Of a stretch of 64,000 bases of DNA, positions 48,304 to 62,392 are shown piece after piece. The position numbers and the translations under genes are program-made. The stretch is from assembly GCA_963921425.1 (NCBI GenBank), contig OY992834.1, positions 11,081,271 to 11,145,270 of the forward strand, in the 5' to 3' direction. Within the stretch, counting starts at the first letter, position 1; every line of letters begins with the position of its first letter. A model generated the notes under the pieces. The model was not told the origin of the DNA and searched no databases. It worked only from the letters and a program-made list of their open reading frames with translations. Source of the stretch: Dryas octopetala (lineage: Eukaryota; Streptophyta; Magnoliopsida; Rosales; Rosaceae).

Positions 48304-49656
48304 ATAGAGATAGATATGGAGGCCCATAAAAGCATGCAGCACACTTTTTCCAAGTTCTAACTTCTAACTTCTAAGAAAAAAAAAAAGAAATATGTAAAAT
48401 CAACCTTCCTTGGAAAGTAAAGTATAATGATAAACAACTTTTTATTAAGGAATTTTTGGTAAGCACTTTTGTCTTGGAGAAGCCTCCTCCTAGGAGTGAG
48501 GGATTCAGTTATTTTGAAAGAACAAAGATATGCTAAAGCCCCCCTTCAAAGACATTTGGCAGCTTTTGTCCTCTTCAAAGTTCAATAAATTGGGTAGGAC
48601 ACTACATAAAGCCTAATTGAACAGCCATGCATGCATTTTCAATCAATGCAAAAGCCATCATCATCAACAATATATCTTGTGGAGGTTTCAAAAGGCATAT
48701 AGAAAAATCAATGAGACCCCACTCCATGCATGGTTAAAGAATATATTGAAAGTGTTATATAGCAAGAACTATATCACAATCACTTACTTCCTCTTCAAAT
48801 GGGATTAACTGAAATTGGTCAATTAACTAAATATTGTTATATATTCATTAAGTTACTAGCTAGGAGAATCATATTCCAAAACTTTCATATTTTGCTAAAG
48901 ATCATGTCACACTGTCATAGTTTAAATATTTTCTTTCCCTTTAATTATTTCTGAATGTATATCCCCTAATCTTTCTGCATCAATTATTTCATGCACGACT
49001 CCATAACGAATCTCCTCATCAAATTGATGTTTCCTTAGTAGCAAAGAAATGAAACTGAGCCATGAATTGTGGATTGCCAAATGGCTAGACCCTTAATTTG
49101 CTGTGCCAGTGAAATAGGTTGCAGATAAGAAAGAATTATAAAGATTTTTCTTAAAGAAAAAAAAAAAAAACAATAAAAGGGAAGCAACAAGAGGCAATGA
49201 CAAAACCATGTGAGCATCCAATGCAAATGGCTAGGAAAAGTAATAAAAAGAAAAGCAAAAGTTGGTATGAGGTGGAAGATGGAGTGGGGTTGAGAGATAT
49301 ATACATGGGTGTGTGTGGGGAAGAAAAGTTAAGGTTTTGTAATCAGACAATCTTATTAGCTTCTCTCTCTTTTCTCTTAACTTTTATAGATGCTTGCCCA
49401 CCATTGCATATCTCCTCCAAGTACTCCCTCTCTTTTCCTTCATTGTTTTTTTAATTTTTATCTCCTTCTACTTTTCTTTTTTATTATTAGTCAGCTTAGA
49501 AACAACGCATTCTTTGCATCCCACACATTTTCTTTTATGCCAAACCCCAAAAAGTAAGCACTCATATGATTGTCAAAAGCCACTCTTGGTAGGCCCTCAA
49601 TAACAAACAAAAACACTCATTAATTGGTCTATCCTCACTCTCATATTGTTGTTCAA

Positions 49657-49658
<2 letters not shown>

Positions 49659-49749
<91 letters not shown>

Positions 49750-49750
49750 T
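49659..49750. repeat. Compound (CT)34(AT)11 microsatellite
   Basis: A CT tract to 49727 runs directly into an AT tract to 49750. Confidence 0.97.
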
Positions 49751-52700
49751 TAGTGGTCTTCTGGCTCCACAAAACTTTGCATGGATGAGTTGACCATAAC
49801 CTCCAATTCAGGGCTTGTTTTCTTTTTATCCCATCTTCTATCTCCATATTTCTAGTTGTATGGAAATCTCATGGAGAGGTCAACCCAATATTCACTTGCT
49901 CTCATGCTTTATATGTAATAATTCACATGGAAAATGTTATTTTCTTTATTATTAAATCGAAGAATGAATAATAATTAACATTTGTGTTTCGATTATAAGA
50001 AGTTGTTGTGAACGATGAATTAATCTGAAATTATATTTAGGCATGAAATATATGCGCAGTATAGTCAATTTTTATAATGGTACTCAAATTGGATACTTTA
50101 AAAATAACATTATGTATTCTATTTCTCTAAAGGAAAGCTGCTAAGTATCTCGTTCTCTTTTTTGTATTACCTTGGGTGCGTAGATAGTGTTGCCACCTCT
50201 AATATACAATTAGATAGTTGACCAAAAAAAATAAAATTAGATGTGAAAGTAGAACCTGACATGTTAAGTAGTATCATCGTCTACATGAATTCAGCTCATG
50301 ATCAAGTTTGCAGTCCTATTGTTTGACAAAAATAATTATACAAGTCATTAGTGCAACAAGAGTAATGCTTCATATATCAAAATAAAGAATTCAGATCTTT
50401 TTCTTTATATTAATTAATGTAATAGTGTTTTATTTGATTGTATTTTTGGCCTTTTCTTTTGTAACATTGCAAGGGATTGAACCCTTAACTATATCATAAT
50501 CCTCACTAATTTTCCCACACCTTCTCACCACTTGGCCTAACCCCAAACTTTTTAACCTTATTTATTTATCCCTTGCAAATATTTGCTAGCCACTTACATT
50601 CTTTGCTCCCCAAATGTTTTCTTTTGATATTCAGTAGACACAGAACACATAAGCCCAACAAATATCTGTTGGGCCATCCATATCTTTGAGTGGTGGTTGG
50701 CCTGCTAAATAATTGGTGACGAGTGACAACTTTCTTCAATTATAATAGCTCTTTCAGTTATATGATAAGAGATTGACTTTCTTTTCTATTGTAGTTCACA
50801 CAGCAGAGAAAAAGCTGACCAGCTAGCAATTATATATAGGTCAATGTGCATTAAACTATGTATATAGTGTGATTGTGGGATTTTGAGGGAAAGGAGCCTT
50901 GTCCAAGTAGGCCTTTTGTTTTCTCTAAGGACTAAGGTTGACATATTTGATGAGCTAAGCTATATCACTTTTCAATTTAGAATTGATTAAATATTTTATT
51001 GGATGAAATTATCAATGGAATTGAAAAATCATTTTAATTAGTCAAAATGTAAGGAGAGGTTTGGACAGGTCATTGGTGGAAAGTCCTCATTAATTTGTTG
51101 CATCTAGCATTGGAATGGACCAAATGGTTGTGTAACATGGAAACATTATCATAACCATCAAAATTAGAATGATAAGAAGGAATACATTTGTCTTTGAAAA
51201 TTATGAATGGCCATAGTTTGAGGATTGATAATTTATTTGCCAAAAACTTGTAGTGGTGTGTAAATGGTCTAAGAGTTAAGAGTACAATAAATGATTATTA
51301 GCACTCAAATCATCAAATGTAAGGTGTTCAAGCACTCATTGTTAAGATCACTCATGTTTAAAGTGGTCAGTGAAATTGTCTTTATCTTAACAAAAAAAGA
51401 TTTATCATATGGCAAAATTGAATTGGACTTTATTGACAATAACAACATATTTAGACCTAAAGAGAGAAATGGACAAAAAAAAAAAAAAGAATAAGAAAGA
51501 ATGAAGAGTTATAATTCAAAGCTCAACTTCCATTTCCAGTCAGCATACTCAAGTTTAAAGGAACAGAACAATTTCTTTATGCAACAAGGTAGGATGAAAA
51601 ACACCTTAAGTTGAAGAGTGAACCCAACAGTTTGAAATGAGTTTTCAAAGAATGATGCAAATTTCTTAAAAATAAAATATTTAGCTATTTTTCACTATAA
51701 CAGTAGAGGCTTTCTTCTACTGCCCTCATCCTACATAAATACATTTAAAAAAGAAAAAAAGAAAAGCCATATGAAGGACGAGGAGAAGACTACTATAGAC
51801 ACTTTAACAATGGCTCAAAGAAACAGTGTAAAAAAAGCGACTGTTGATTTCAACAATGATCCATGTAGACATTATTCTATATATGTTTGGGGAGACCAAA
51901 ACGTAATTTTTATATTCAATTTTTACCAATATCTCAAAATAGTTACAAATAATTCTCAATAGTGTCTAAAAGTGAATTTTTTCGTTTTCATTTTCTTTTG
52001 ACAAATTCTTTTTTATTATTATAAGAAAGCAGTATGAAATTGTCAAATTGTGTACATTTTACATATATTAAATTCATAATTAGTATGAATAGTATGTTAA
52101 ATTCTTTGAGTGAATATATATTCCCAAGATTTCCATAAAAAATTTTGTGTATTCATCTAGGTATCTACGATTAAAGTTTATTTATTATAAGCATGTTAAA
52201 TTATTAAAACCTTAGATTTTACATATTTGTTGCACTAATCATCATTGGCAATTGTCTTTAACCCTGTGTAATATCCATTATAATTTATATCCATCCAATT
52301 ATTAAATATTGACTTTCTTGTTTAATTTATTTGTACACTTAGTTATTTTTTTTTAATTAATGTTTACAGGCTAATTGTATTAGATTAGTGTTTAAATTAA
52401 GAGAGTTTTAACAATTGTTGAAATAGCCTAGTTAGAAGAGCCATATAATTACTCTTCTTACAACAAAGTTCGATCCCTAATCCCTAACAAAAAGAAAAGA
52501 AGGTTAAGAGAGTTTAACTAAGAAATTGGGCTTTATAGGGGTTTGGTTATTAAAACAAAATAGATTACAACAGTATATCACCAATGGTTGCAGATTTTTG
52601 CAAGTACGAACGTGGGAAAAAAAATTACTTAAACTAGGTTGGGTCAAGAATAAGATACAAAATAATTGGGTTCAAATAAAACCCACTCTTAACAAAAGAA

Positions 52701-53234
52701 CAAAAGCAATATTAATGACTTAAATACAAAAAGAAAAATAAGTTAAATTGCATCTCTATAATGTTCAAGAGAAGAATAGAACAAAAGAGAAAGAAAAACG
52801 GTTTTTACAAATGACACATCCTCAACACATTAAACTTTGTAGAAGAATAGAATGCTATTATACAACTTCTATCGCCATGGCCCCTCTTAGTCCCTTCAAT
52901 GTTCAGCCCCTGCATGCTATCACTGGACTCTAGGTAGCTAGCTTCAAGTACAAGTGACTTTATGCAACTCAAGGTAGCTAGCTTCAGGATTATCAGAACC
53001 TTGTCAAATCGGGAAATGTAATCTCAAGACCCTTACAAGTGATGAGGAACACCTTCTCTAGCTTGCATTTGGATCAGAATAAATTAAGACTGAAAAACTT
53101 AAGCTCCATCTCCGATAAAAGTAAAACAAAAATATTTGTCCCTCCAACACACTTGCAGCTTATCACGTAATTTCACTTGGTAATGACCATAATTTCCTTT
53201 TGTAGTCTTACTTGGCAACGATCAAATGTATATA

Positions 53235-56200
53235 TCAAACTCCATAAAGTGGCAAGAAGGTTTTGACAAAGGAGTATGCCAGTGCACCCGTGAACATGTA
53301 ACTGTCCACTCTATCCAGTATTCCACCTGCATTGGATGTTGAGAAAAAAGTCAGGAGAACCCTAAAAATATTTCACGTTAGATATATGATAATATTGCAA
53401 CATGTGTTAAAGGAAAATAAAAGAACCAATGATAGCAAGATCAAGATCACGGTCTTCAAGAGAATGTTATTACTCAAGCACCGAAGGATGCTCAACTTCA
53501 TTTTAAACACAATGGTTGTCAATCATTCTTATTATCATCCACTCAGCAATAACAGTTCATTCTCTATTCAGATGCTCTCCTCATTATGCAGCTCACATCC
53601 AATCATACAAAATCATTTTGTTTTATTTGTTCCTTATGTGCTTGAAACTAATGTGATTCACGTTTGTAAGAGTAGACAGAAAACATCAAAGCATGAACTG
53701 CATGCCAGAACCTGATAGTCTTTTATAAAACCACAGTAAACAGAAAACTGCATAGTAGTAGTATAATATAAGGCTTTATCATGGTTAGCAATTAGATAGT
53801 TCTTTCAAGAGACCAGATAAAGATTGCACAATGACACCCAGCTTGAGTCAACACAGCAGTAGGCTGGTGTAAATGTTATTAGAGAACTATCTATATAGAA
53901 ATAGATATAAATATAGACAAACACACACACGCACATACAGAGGCAATCTAATGAGGACCTGACTTAGGACTTCCATACCAGCCTTTAGATCATATATGAA
54001 TTATTGAAATACATTTCAACTACTTTTACCAACTGTGGATCTCCTTGGCCCATATATGATCTAATAATTGACATGCAAATCCTCAAATTAAATCCTCAAC
54101 TTAGATTTCATTAGAACACTATCGTGTCAGTGTTTGTGTGTATTCCCAATAAGTAACCTTCAATTAAAGATATAACACAACTAAACATTCTTGAAATAAT
54201 TTGAATCAAACTAACAGTAGTACACTTTCTCAAAACTTTCAAAAGTTAGGCATTACCATGTCCTGGTATTAGAGACCCAGAGTCCTTTACACCCGCATCA
54301 CGTTTGATCATTGATTCAGTAAGATCACCAAAAACGGACCCAATAAAATTCAGAAACCCAAAAGCTATTGCGCTACAATCATCCAGAAAAACAAAACAAA
54401 TGCACATTAAGCGAGTTAAAAGACTGTAATGATATCTAGAACTGTAAAATGTGGTAATCAGTGTCTGCCATAAAGCTTAAAGGATTGTTCTACACTTAAT
54501 ATAAAATGATGAAGAAAAAACGCATACTGCACCAGACAAGAAAACCCTAGGAACTAATTAGATGATATAATTTTTATTTATTTAGAAGGCAGCCCAAAGA
54601 CTCACCATCTATTGGAGCTCCATGCAACGAAGACATAAAACAAAATATTTTCATATTATAGAGACCACACATATCCTATTCATATCAAGTTTTTCCAACA
54701 GAAGATATTAATTTGTTCATGCAAGAACAATGCATAAAGCTGCAATTAACAATTGCAGGAGCCCAGCATGTGACAATACTGTTACTGCATCAATGTAGGG
54801 ATGACACTCTTCACCAGAACCTCTAAAGGCATTTTTAATAGGCATTTACAACAAAGAATCATGTTAACTTCCTAATATTGTCCAACATGAGGCATGTCTG
54901 AGTGCTACAACCAATCAAACCATATAAGAAACAACCAACTAATTTCATGTTTCATAATTACTCTCCAAAGTGCTATTGAAATTAACTTCCAAATTGTAAT
55001 GATTTTTTTTTTTCGGTGAGCATAATGATTTCTTTTTAACAATAATAAATTAAGAAAAACAATCAGCACCTTACTCCTTGAACGAAAATAATTTTTCAGT
55101 AACAAGTCCAAAGACTGTAGGGAGGAAGATTGAATACCTCAGCAAAGATTTTGGCCAGCAAAGAATCCTTGATAATACAACAGAAGTGGCTATACAACCA
55201 CCCAAGCCTACAATAGTTCCTTCCCATGTCTTCTTTGGACTAACACTAGTAAGGGGCGTCCTACCAAATGCCTGCATTAGAGTACAGAGCTATCTCAGGG
55301 GTTTATTGAAGGCATGGGGCCAAAAAATATTATGTAAAAAGGAAGTCCCACCTAGTGTTTTAGTGATAATTACAAAAATGATGGAGCTAAAAAATATGAA
55401 CATTAGTTTGATAGGTTCCTCAGTACAGAGACATAATAGTCCTTGCATCTTGACATTTTAGAAACCCAGACAACAGGGAAAAGGAATAACAAGTTTTCAA
55501 AGGCATAAGATGTACTAACTGCTAACTAACCCAATTTCTCACATTCTTGCCAAAAATTACTGCAATCTTATTAACTGAGAAGTATAGTTGGATATTCAAA
55601 AGAAAACAAATTATTTCAAATAAGTTTCAGAGATACATCCTTAAAATTGATTTATAGGAGGATATAATATTCTGGAAAGAACATACAAAACCATTCACTG
55701 AAACTGCTTGAAGATGAAAAGGTCAAAAGTGCAGGATAATTACAAGCTTTTTAGCACATATATAACCCAAGAATAGATAGTTATCACTTGTGTTTCCAAA
55801 TATCAAATCATTGACACTTGTCATTTTCATGGTTCAACTTGAACTGCATACCAATCCAAAGAAAAAAAGCTTAGATTGCACATTACACCAGGGTATTTAT
55901 AACTTCAACGATGAATTAATCAGGAGCCATTCTGTGCCAGTCTGTCGGGAGTGGTCACAAAAGCCACTCTAAAACCTTAGTTACATGGCAATTTCATAAG
56001 AATTGATACCTAGAAGATAATATTTAAAAGAAAATTGCTAAATGCAATAATCACAGTTCTATAACATGTTTAATATTAAGAGAAGATAGATGCACTGCCA
56101 AGCAACTTCAAGAGTCTAGATACCTTGCCACCCAGAAAAGCACAAGTGTCAGCTGCAATTATGCCGCTGAAAGAAATCAAGGTTGCAACAAGACCAACAG

Positions 56201-58616
56201 TCCACTGAGCTTGTCCACCAAGAAGGATGGGCCATGCTGCTCCAATTCCTGCCAAAGACCAAACAAAAACCACAGCTTGACAAAAACTCAAGTGTATTTT
56301 CTCTTTAAAAAAAATGCATATTGACTCATAAGGTAGAAACAGGCAAAGTCTGTGTCGATTTTCCAAAATCTCCCTATGCCTCAATTTACGCCCAACTTCT
56401 TACCAGTGTTTAAGGCTGGTGCTGCTAGACCGCATCGAAGCTTAACCCAAAAACAAGGAAGATATCCACAATAAAATAGCCCAAACATTGTGCTACTGAG
56501 CTGAGAAAAGCGAGGATTTCCTCTCTGTAAAAACAACGCCATAGCAACAAAAAAGGCAGCAGATGTCACAGAAACATCAATTTGACCACGATACCTGGCC
56601 ACATAACAGAAGTTCCAATCAGAAATCAACATCCATTACCTTTCCAAAACCAAAGTTCATGCCTACATAAATTGTGATTATACAGAGAAGAGAAAAAAAA
56701 AAAAAAAACCCATTTTCTTACATCCTCTCACCAAAAGAAACAAAAATCTTGGGTGCAATAGTACATTTTTAAGACAAAATGTTTTTGTCCATTTAACATG
56801 TTTGAAAACAATCCCAAATTATTAGGCCTTTTTACTCATTTTGTTCAAATCCCTGTATTGTCCTTTGTTATGTAATGGAAGTTTCCACTTGACCAGAAAA
56901 GAAAAAAAAAACTAGATTAAGCAATGAGTAAATCAACAGTATACCATTCTCAAAATCCCTATACCCATGCCAACCATATCCATAATATTACAAGTCTAAG
57001 TAGCATTCAAGAGTTGATTAAACAAGAAATAAACAGCTCAGTCATGAAAAGGAACTCTAAACAGGGAGCATGTTGTTGCAGTATCTACTGGTGCTAAAGT
57101 TGGAAGAAATCAGAAACAAGGTAAAGGATTTTTTTTCCTTATGTGAGCATACTGAATACTGAAAAAATCAACTCCACAGCCATGTTTGAATTGATTGAAG
57201 TGACAATCATAAGATTTTAATGTAATACGCATGAAACAGATTACTTTTCTTTTTAAACACAAGGATGCAGTGATAAATTACAACTCAGTGATAGTTCAGC
57301 CACCTTTAAATCAGTCCCTACACTGAATCACTAATTTATATATATATATATACATATATATATTATATCTTAACCCCCTCCCCCCCCCCCCCCCCCCCCT
57401 TCTCTGTACACTGAGTGCATCTTCTGTACATCGATTCTATAATAAATGAAAATTACTACTCAAGAGAAAAGGAATGTAGATACTAACTACAATTTTATCT
57501 CCAGCTTCCAATTGAATTTGAATGTTTTCATAAGGAAATAACATTAACTATATGACCAACAAAATAGGAAAGTGACAAAATATCATCAAAAATTCAGGGC
57601 GGCAGCCCTACAAAGAAATTTTGAGGCACGTTACCGATCTTACAAGGTAACTACGGGCATGAGAGCACAAATAACAGAGCATACTCGTGACACATATCGA
57701 GGTGGAGGTGTCATTCCTGCAGTAATTCCATGACTCCTAACCAATTCAAAATACTCGCGTGAGCCAACAAATACAGCTGCCGCCAAAGCTGCTGTGAATA
57801 CCCATCCTCCAGCCAATACAACAACGCCAACAGACAACCCAATGCCGAGTCCAAAAAAAATTCTGTTTTTTAACTGACTCAATTTCTGTTGATGTTCTGA
57901 GACCCCATCCTCAGTCATTGACAATTTATTTCTTTTGTGGACTTCCTACAGCATACCCATTTCAGTATATTCCTTCAATTAAGGATAAAGCCTCACAAAA
58001 ACAATATATAAAAAGTGCAAGAAACATGTTAAAAGTTAAAAAAAAATTTGCAATACCCATGAAACCATTTCACAACCCTTTAAAACTCTTAGCATGCATT
58101 GCATAAATACCATTAACATAATTACATGGCCAAATTATGCCTAAGAATTTACAAAAAATTCCAATTAATCCAGTGCCAAAATTTTTCCAAATTTCACTCC
58201 TTTATATCACTACCAACCACATTAAGCCATTAAAGCAGCTTCCTTTTCACCAAATTCGCCAAAATGCCACTACCAATCACAGCCAAACCAAAAATTTAAA
58301 AACAAAAACAAAACCGAAAATCCTCGCTTTTTTCTCCAAGTACCTGTTCGGCATTGTCCTCGCCAAGTCGGTCCGGCTCAGCTCGAGCCACAGCCGTGAT
58401 TAGACGGCGGTGAGCCGAGGCTCCACTCCGGCCGAGCCCCAGCGCGCGTCTATTTACATCGAAGAAGAGATCTGGAGGACCCAATTTCGCGCTCGGGCGA
58501 GCGAGAAGTAGGGTTTCGGAGGGTGAGAGACGGCAGGGACAGGCGGGAAGAGAGGAGAGAGAGAGCGGGATTAGCCTGCAGCGGTGGAGATCGAAATACG
58601 ACGTCGTTGTTGCCAT
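53235..58616 (-). CDS. CDS4/CDS5: CDP-diacylglycerol synthase (phosphatidate cytidylyltransferase), plastid type, 410 aa
   Basis: Seven exons join in phase: 58616-58344, 57945-57644, 56594-56404, 56248-56124, 55271-55138, 54372-54257 and 53326-53235, giving 410 residues. The enzyme turns phosphatidic acid and CTP into CDP-diacylglycerol, the precursor of phosphatidylglycerol. The first ~90 residues are Ser/Arg/Leu-rich and look like a plastid transit peptide. The membrane part carries [57 protein letters not shown] and [34 protein letters not shown] followed by GILDR (~362-386, across the last intron) fits the CDP-diacylglycerol synthase signature with its conserved K-R, K-D and H-G-G. The end [12 protein letters not shown] matches plastid CDS4/5. 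Intron 2 holds a long poly-C/poly-G run. The gene is divergent from the UIM/EF-hand gene. Confidence 0.96.
57373..57399. repeat. Poly-C run in CDS intron 2 (poly-G on the sense strand)
   Basis: A run of 20 C, preceded by CCCCCT. On the transcribed strand's product it is G-rich. Homopolymers like this are prone to assembly and sequencing error. Confidence 0.9.
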
Positions 58617-59456
58617 GAGGAATTTGGGGATTTATTGGGAGTCTGTACTGTCTGGTTTAATTAGGGACTCGAGGGTGAGTTGAGTTTAATAAGAAGAGCA
58701 TGTCGAGATTGTGATTCTGCTTTTCTTACAACTTACAAGTTACAAGTTGTGTTGTGCCACCGATTTTTTTGGCGGTAGTGTCGAGGACTTGATATTTGTT
58801 TCTCTCTCCCTCTTTTTGGCCTCATTTTTTTGTTGCTTCATATGTTGTCAAATTAAATCTGTGTAATATTTTAGTAATGATTTTATTACAATTTACTTAC
58901 TTTAGTTCGTTCTTATTTTATCACTTAAAAAAAATAATATCAATTTATTACATAAATTAAAAATTTATTATAATATATTATTTTTGATTCATCTTGTTTA
59001 AACTTTTATTAAAAATAAATATTTTGATATTTTTAAACCTATTTTTTATTATGTCAAAACATATAAAATATAAAAAAATTATTTTTTTTTAACAATAAAA
59101 ACTTAAAAAAGGCTAAAATATTCTTGTTTTTAACAAAAATTTAGATAAAATAAGTTAGAAGTGGTACATTACAACAAATTTTTAATTCAGATAATAAATT
59201 GACACAAATTTTTTTTTAAGTAATAAAGTGAGATTAAGTCAAAATAGGGTAAAATGTAAAAAAACTTTTAGTAATTTCAAGAGTTCTCAAGTTATGAACG
59301 ATATGTCGTTTAAATGATGATAATTCGACAGGTCGTCTGTAAGCACTGAAAGTCTGAAACCAGTTCGTGACATCGTGTTCTTTTCCGTTTGCGGTTGAGG
59401 CGAGGCTGATTGCCAATTACTCTGATCATCTCACAAATCCACTTTCACAATCCAAA
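58617..59456. promoter_or_regulatory. Shared divergent promoter region
   Basis: 840 bp separate the start codons of the CDP-diacylglycerol synthase gene (minus) and the UIM/EF-hand gene (plus). The centre (58850-59230) is very AT-rich, and GC-richer leaders sit at both ends. No clear TATA box was chosen for either gene. Confidence 0.5.
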
Positions 59457-62392
59457 ATGCCCAAACACGACCTCTCAGATTCGGAAAACGAAGAAACACC
59501 AGAGAACTCGAGCTCAGAGCCAGAGCCAGAGGACCCGGAAAAGCCCAGCAATGGCCAACAAAAAAACCAAGTGGGAGGAGTGTCAAAGTACGAGAAGCAG
59601 AGGCTATCGAGAATTGCAGAGAACAGGGCAAGAATGGAGGCTCTGGGTCTGCCCAAAATAGCTTCCTCTTTAATGGGTTCGGCTCAGAATGTGCGGAACA
59701 AGAAAAAGAACAAGAAGGAGAAGAAGGGGAAAGCCAAGGTCTTTGAGGACGATGAGGACTATAGGCCTGAAGAGGAGGGACCCAGTTCTTCTTCTAGCGA
59801 AGAGGAAGCTATTAAGGATGACGATGATGAGGATTTTATGAGTGAAAAATCATCTGGGTCACGTAGAAGAAAGGTGATTCGTGTGTGTGTGTGTGTGTGT
59901 GTGTGATTTTACTATAAGTTTCAAGAATGAATTTACTTTCTTTGATATTGTTTGAGTTGGTGAATTGGTATGCTTTTGCTTTCATTTTTGTTGGGATATT
60001 GAAAAACAAAATAAAGTTTGTTTTTTTCAGATGCAATAGTGCATATATGTTTGTAGACTTAATTGGTGGTTCTGTAAGATAGTTGTCATTTATTGTTACT
60101 TTAACTCTGGACATACACAAATCAACTACAGAAAAGTAGCATGCCAAATATTAGTGTCAAGAGATTTACTGTGAAGTTTACAAACAATGTGCAAGTTTGT
60201 CATGGTAATTTTGATTAACCATTGAACCAATTTAGTTGATTGACAACTTAGAAGACTATAAGTCAAAGTTGCTAACCTGCAAGTGAAAAAAAAGAAATTG
60301 CTAGCCTGGTGGCGCCATACGGCAGCATGAATTAGTGAGACTTGGACAATTTACTGGTGGGTCTAGATTGGTTTCATTCAGGATGCTGCATGAGAATTTT
60401 AAGATAATGATAGTTGATATAAAGGTATACAAAGCTTCAACTTAAGGTTTGAGCAAGATCGAACGTTCTAATTTTTGAATGCTCGGTTTAGTCAGCATGT
60501 TTTTTCATTAATGATTTTAGGAATAGAAGGCCATGTGCTATGGCATGAACTACACTACTAATTGGCTAACCTTTCGAATTCTCTCTTTACTGAATCTCTA
60601 TCCTGGTGAAGAATAAAGGTTCAAAACCAAAGAAGGCTGTTTCCCGAAGTATTGTGAGTAACTCAGATTACATCGATGAGGATGAGGCATTGAAGCAGGT
60701 AAGTTTTAGTATCTTTTTAAACACATATCATTTCTCATTGCTAGGCTTATATTAATAGGGTAGACTATCAATCAACTGCTATGATACTGGCCCTAGGTGA
60801 TTATACAGACAACTATACTGATTCATTTGTGTTCATATGCAGGCAATTGCTCTTTCATTACAAGATTCTGCAGAAGGCTCAGGTGTGGTACCTAGTGAGC
60901 TTTCAAAGTGCTCTGATCTGGTAAATGCTAATGTTAATGAACGAAAGGGAAACACTCAGATCCAGGAAGATACAGGAAGGAGGAAGAGGAAAAAATCGGT
61001 TTGTTATCTTAAGCTGAGATGTTTCACCTTTCTGCTATTGTTCCTTATCTAATTGTTGCATTGGGCGGTTTTCTCTGATTTGTGTCCAGCAGTTTGCTAG
61101 TCGGCTGCAGATGACAGAAGATGAATTGGTTTTGCACTTCTTTCAGTTTGATGGTAAATTATGGTATCTCTTTCTTGTGTGTGTGATGTGTAGAGAGGGG
61201 TTAGGCTATGTTTATTACTCTGAAGTGGGTAGGTTAAGGAGAGACTATGAGTAGTTGCTCATCTAAAAAACCTAAATGAAGCACAAATTGGCACTAGTTA
61301 ACATAAATCCCATTGCATTACCAAAACATTATCATGGCTTGAGGACAGAAGCACCTCAAAAATAGTAATTGTAGGAAGAATGTTGGTTATGAAGCTAATT
61401 GTAGGAAAAAAAATAGTAACAATAACGGGATACAAGATTCTGATTTAGTCTAAGAGACTGGCTGATGATTAGCTCCCAGCATGCTAAGTACAATTAATTA
61501 GTTGTCGGGTGCAATGCCATTATCAGAAGAGTATCTATCAATTAGCTGAAGTCTTGCCTGGGTTGAAATTTGACATTGTGAAGAAAACCTTGTAACCACT
61601 TGCATTTTAGAGAAAACTCATTGCTAAAATTTGGATGGCGCACATCTGACCATGGTGGTGTCTTTGGTTCACACTCTTATTTTCACTATGCAACTTGTGG
61701 CACATTCTCTTAATTTATATATGTTGCTTTATTTTTAGAATCGCATAATAGGAAAGAAAGTATCAGTAATCTTCAACTTACTGAAATTTACTGTATCATT
61801 TGTAATTTACTCAAAACTTGTATCCTTTTAAGTTGACAAAAGGTAAGAGGCTTGACTCTTACCAAGCCAAAATAGAAATATGCACACATTGTTCTTGACC
61901 TTGGCCATTGATGAGGGAACTCCATGCATGCAGAGAAATGGAATGGGGGAATTTCTATAAGGGATTTACGAAGAGTAGCAACTGCCCATGATTTTATGTG
62001 GACTGATAAGGAGTTGGCTGACATGATTCATCTCTTTGACAGTGATGGAGATGGGAAGGTCAGTACCTGCTGCTCTTAATGTTCTTTTGGTTGTTTCCTT
62101 TATCTAATCATGTCACTCATGCGTTTAATTTTTGTAATTCTGTTATATTGAGTTTTCCAAGGTACTGAAACTAATTTCTGGGAACAGTTTTTTGTAGTTC
62201 TCAGAATTTAAGCAATTTTTTTCCCCTCAACATCTCTAGTAATTTCATTTTTCAGAAAAAGAAAACAATTAAGTATTGTGCTGATAAATGTTATTTCGGA
62301 TGTTCTGTTGCTACCTACTGCAGCTAAGCCTTGATGATTTTCGGAAGATTGTTGTTCGTTGCAACCTGATAAAAGAGTCTGAACATTCTTGA
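59457..62392 (+). CDS. UIM and EF-hand protein, 305 aa, function unknown
   Basis: Six exons (59457-59873, 60612-60698, 60843-60998, 61090-61153, 61934-62058, 62324-62392) join in phase to 305 residues. The N-terminal ~139 residues are charged and probably disordered, with acidic runs and a Lys-rich cluster (NKKKNKKEKKGKAK) that could act in nuclear import. DEDEALKQAIALSLQDS (161-177, across introns 2-3) fits the ubiquitin-interacting motif: L-x2-A-x3-S-x2-acidic. After a second basic stretch (RRKRKKS), the C-terminus has a helix and one EF-hand, DSDGDGKLSLDD, whose position 12 is Asp in place of Glu. Homologous plant proteins are usually annotated only as EF-hand family. A ubiquitin-reading, calcium- or magnesium-binding nuclear role is inference. 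Exon 4 has a tandem CAGCAG acceptor, so one Gln may be optional. The exon 2 acceptor is the least certain. Confidence 0.88.
59883..59904. repeat. (GT)n tract at the start of intron 1
   Basis: About 11 GT units beginning roughly 8 nt after the donor GTGATTC of the UIM/EF-hand gene. Confidence 0.9.

Larger units (their letters stand above)
45650..53230. other. Long intergenic stretch, no gene recognised
   Basis: 7.6 kb of AT-rich DNA with microsatellites (48266-48301, 49659-49750), poly-A/T runs and no exon series I can support. Short open frames (for example 47192-47419) have no recognisable product. Unannotated non-coding RNAs cannot be excluded from sequence alone. Confidence 0.5.

Noticed and set aside
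52421..52484. tRNA-like or SINE-like text (TAGTTAGAAGAGCC...GTTCGATCCC)
   Set aside because: A B-box-like GTTCGATCCC is present, but no proper cloverleaf could be drawn and no SINE tail is evident.
59367..59456. Upstream in-frame extension of the UIM/EF-hand protein
   Set aside because: It has no ATG; the first ATG is at 59457 and gives the natural MPKHDLSDSENEE start.
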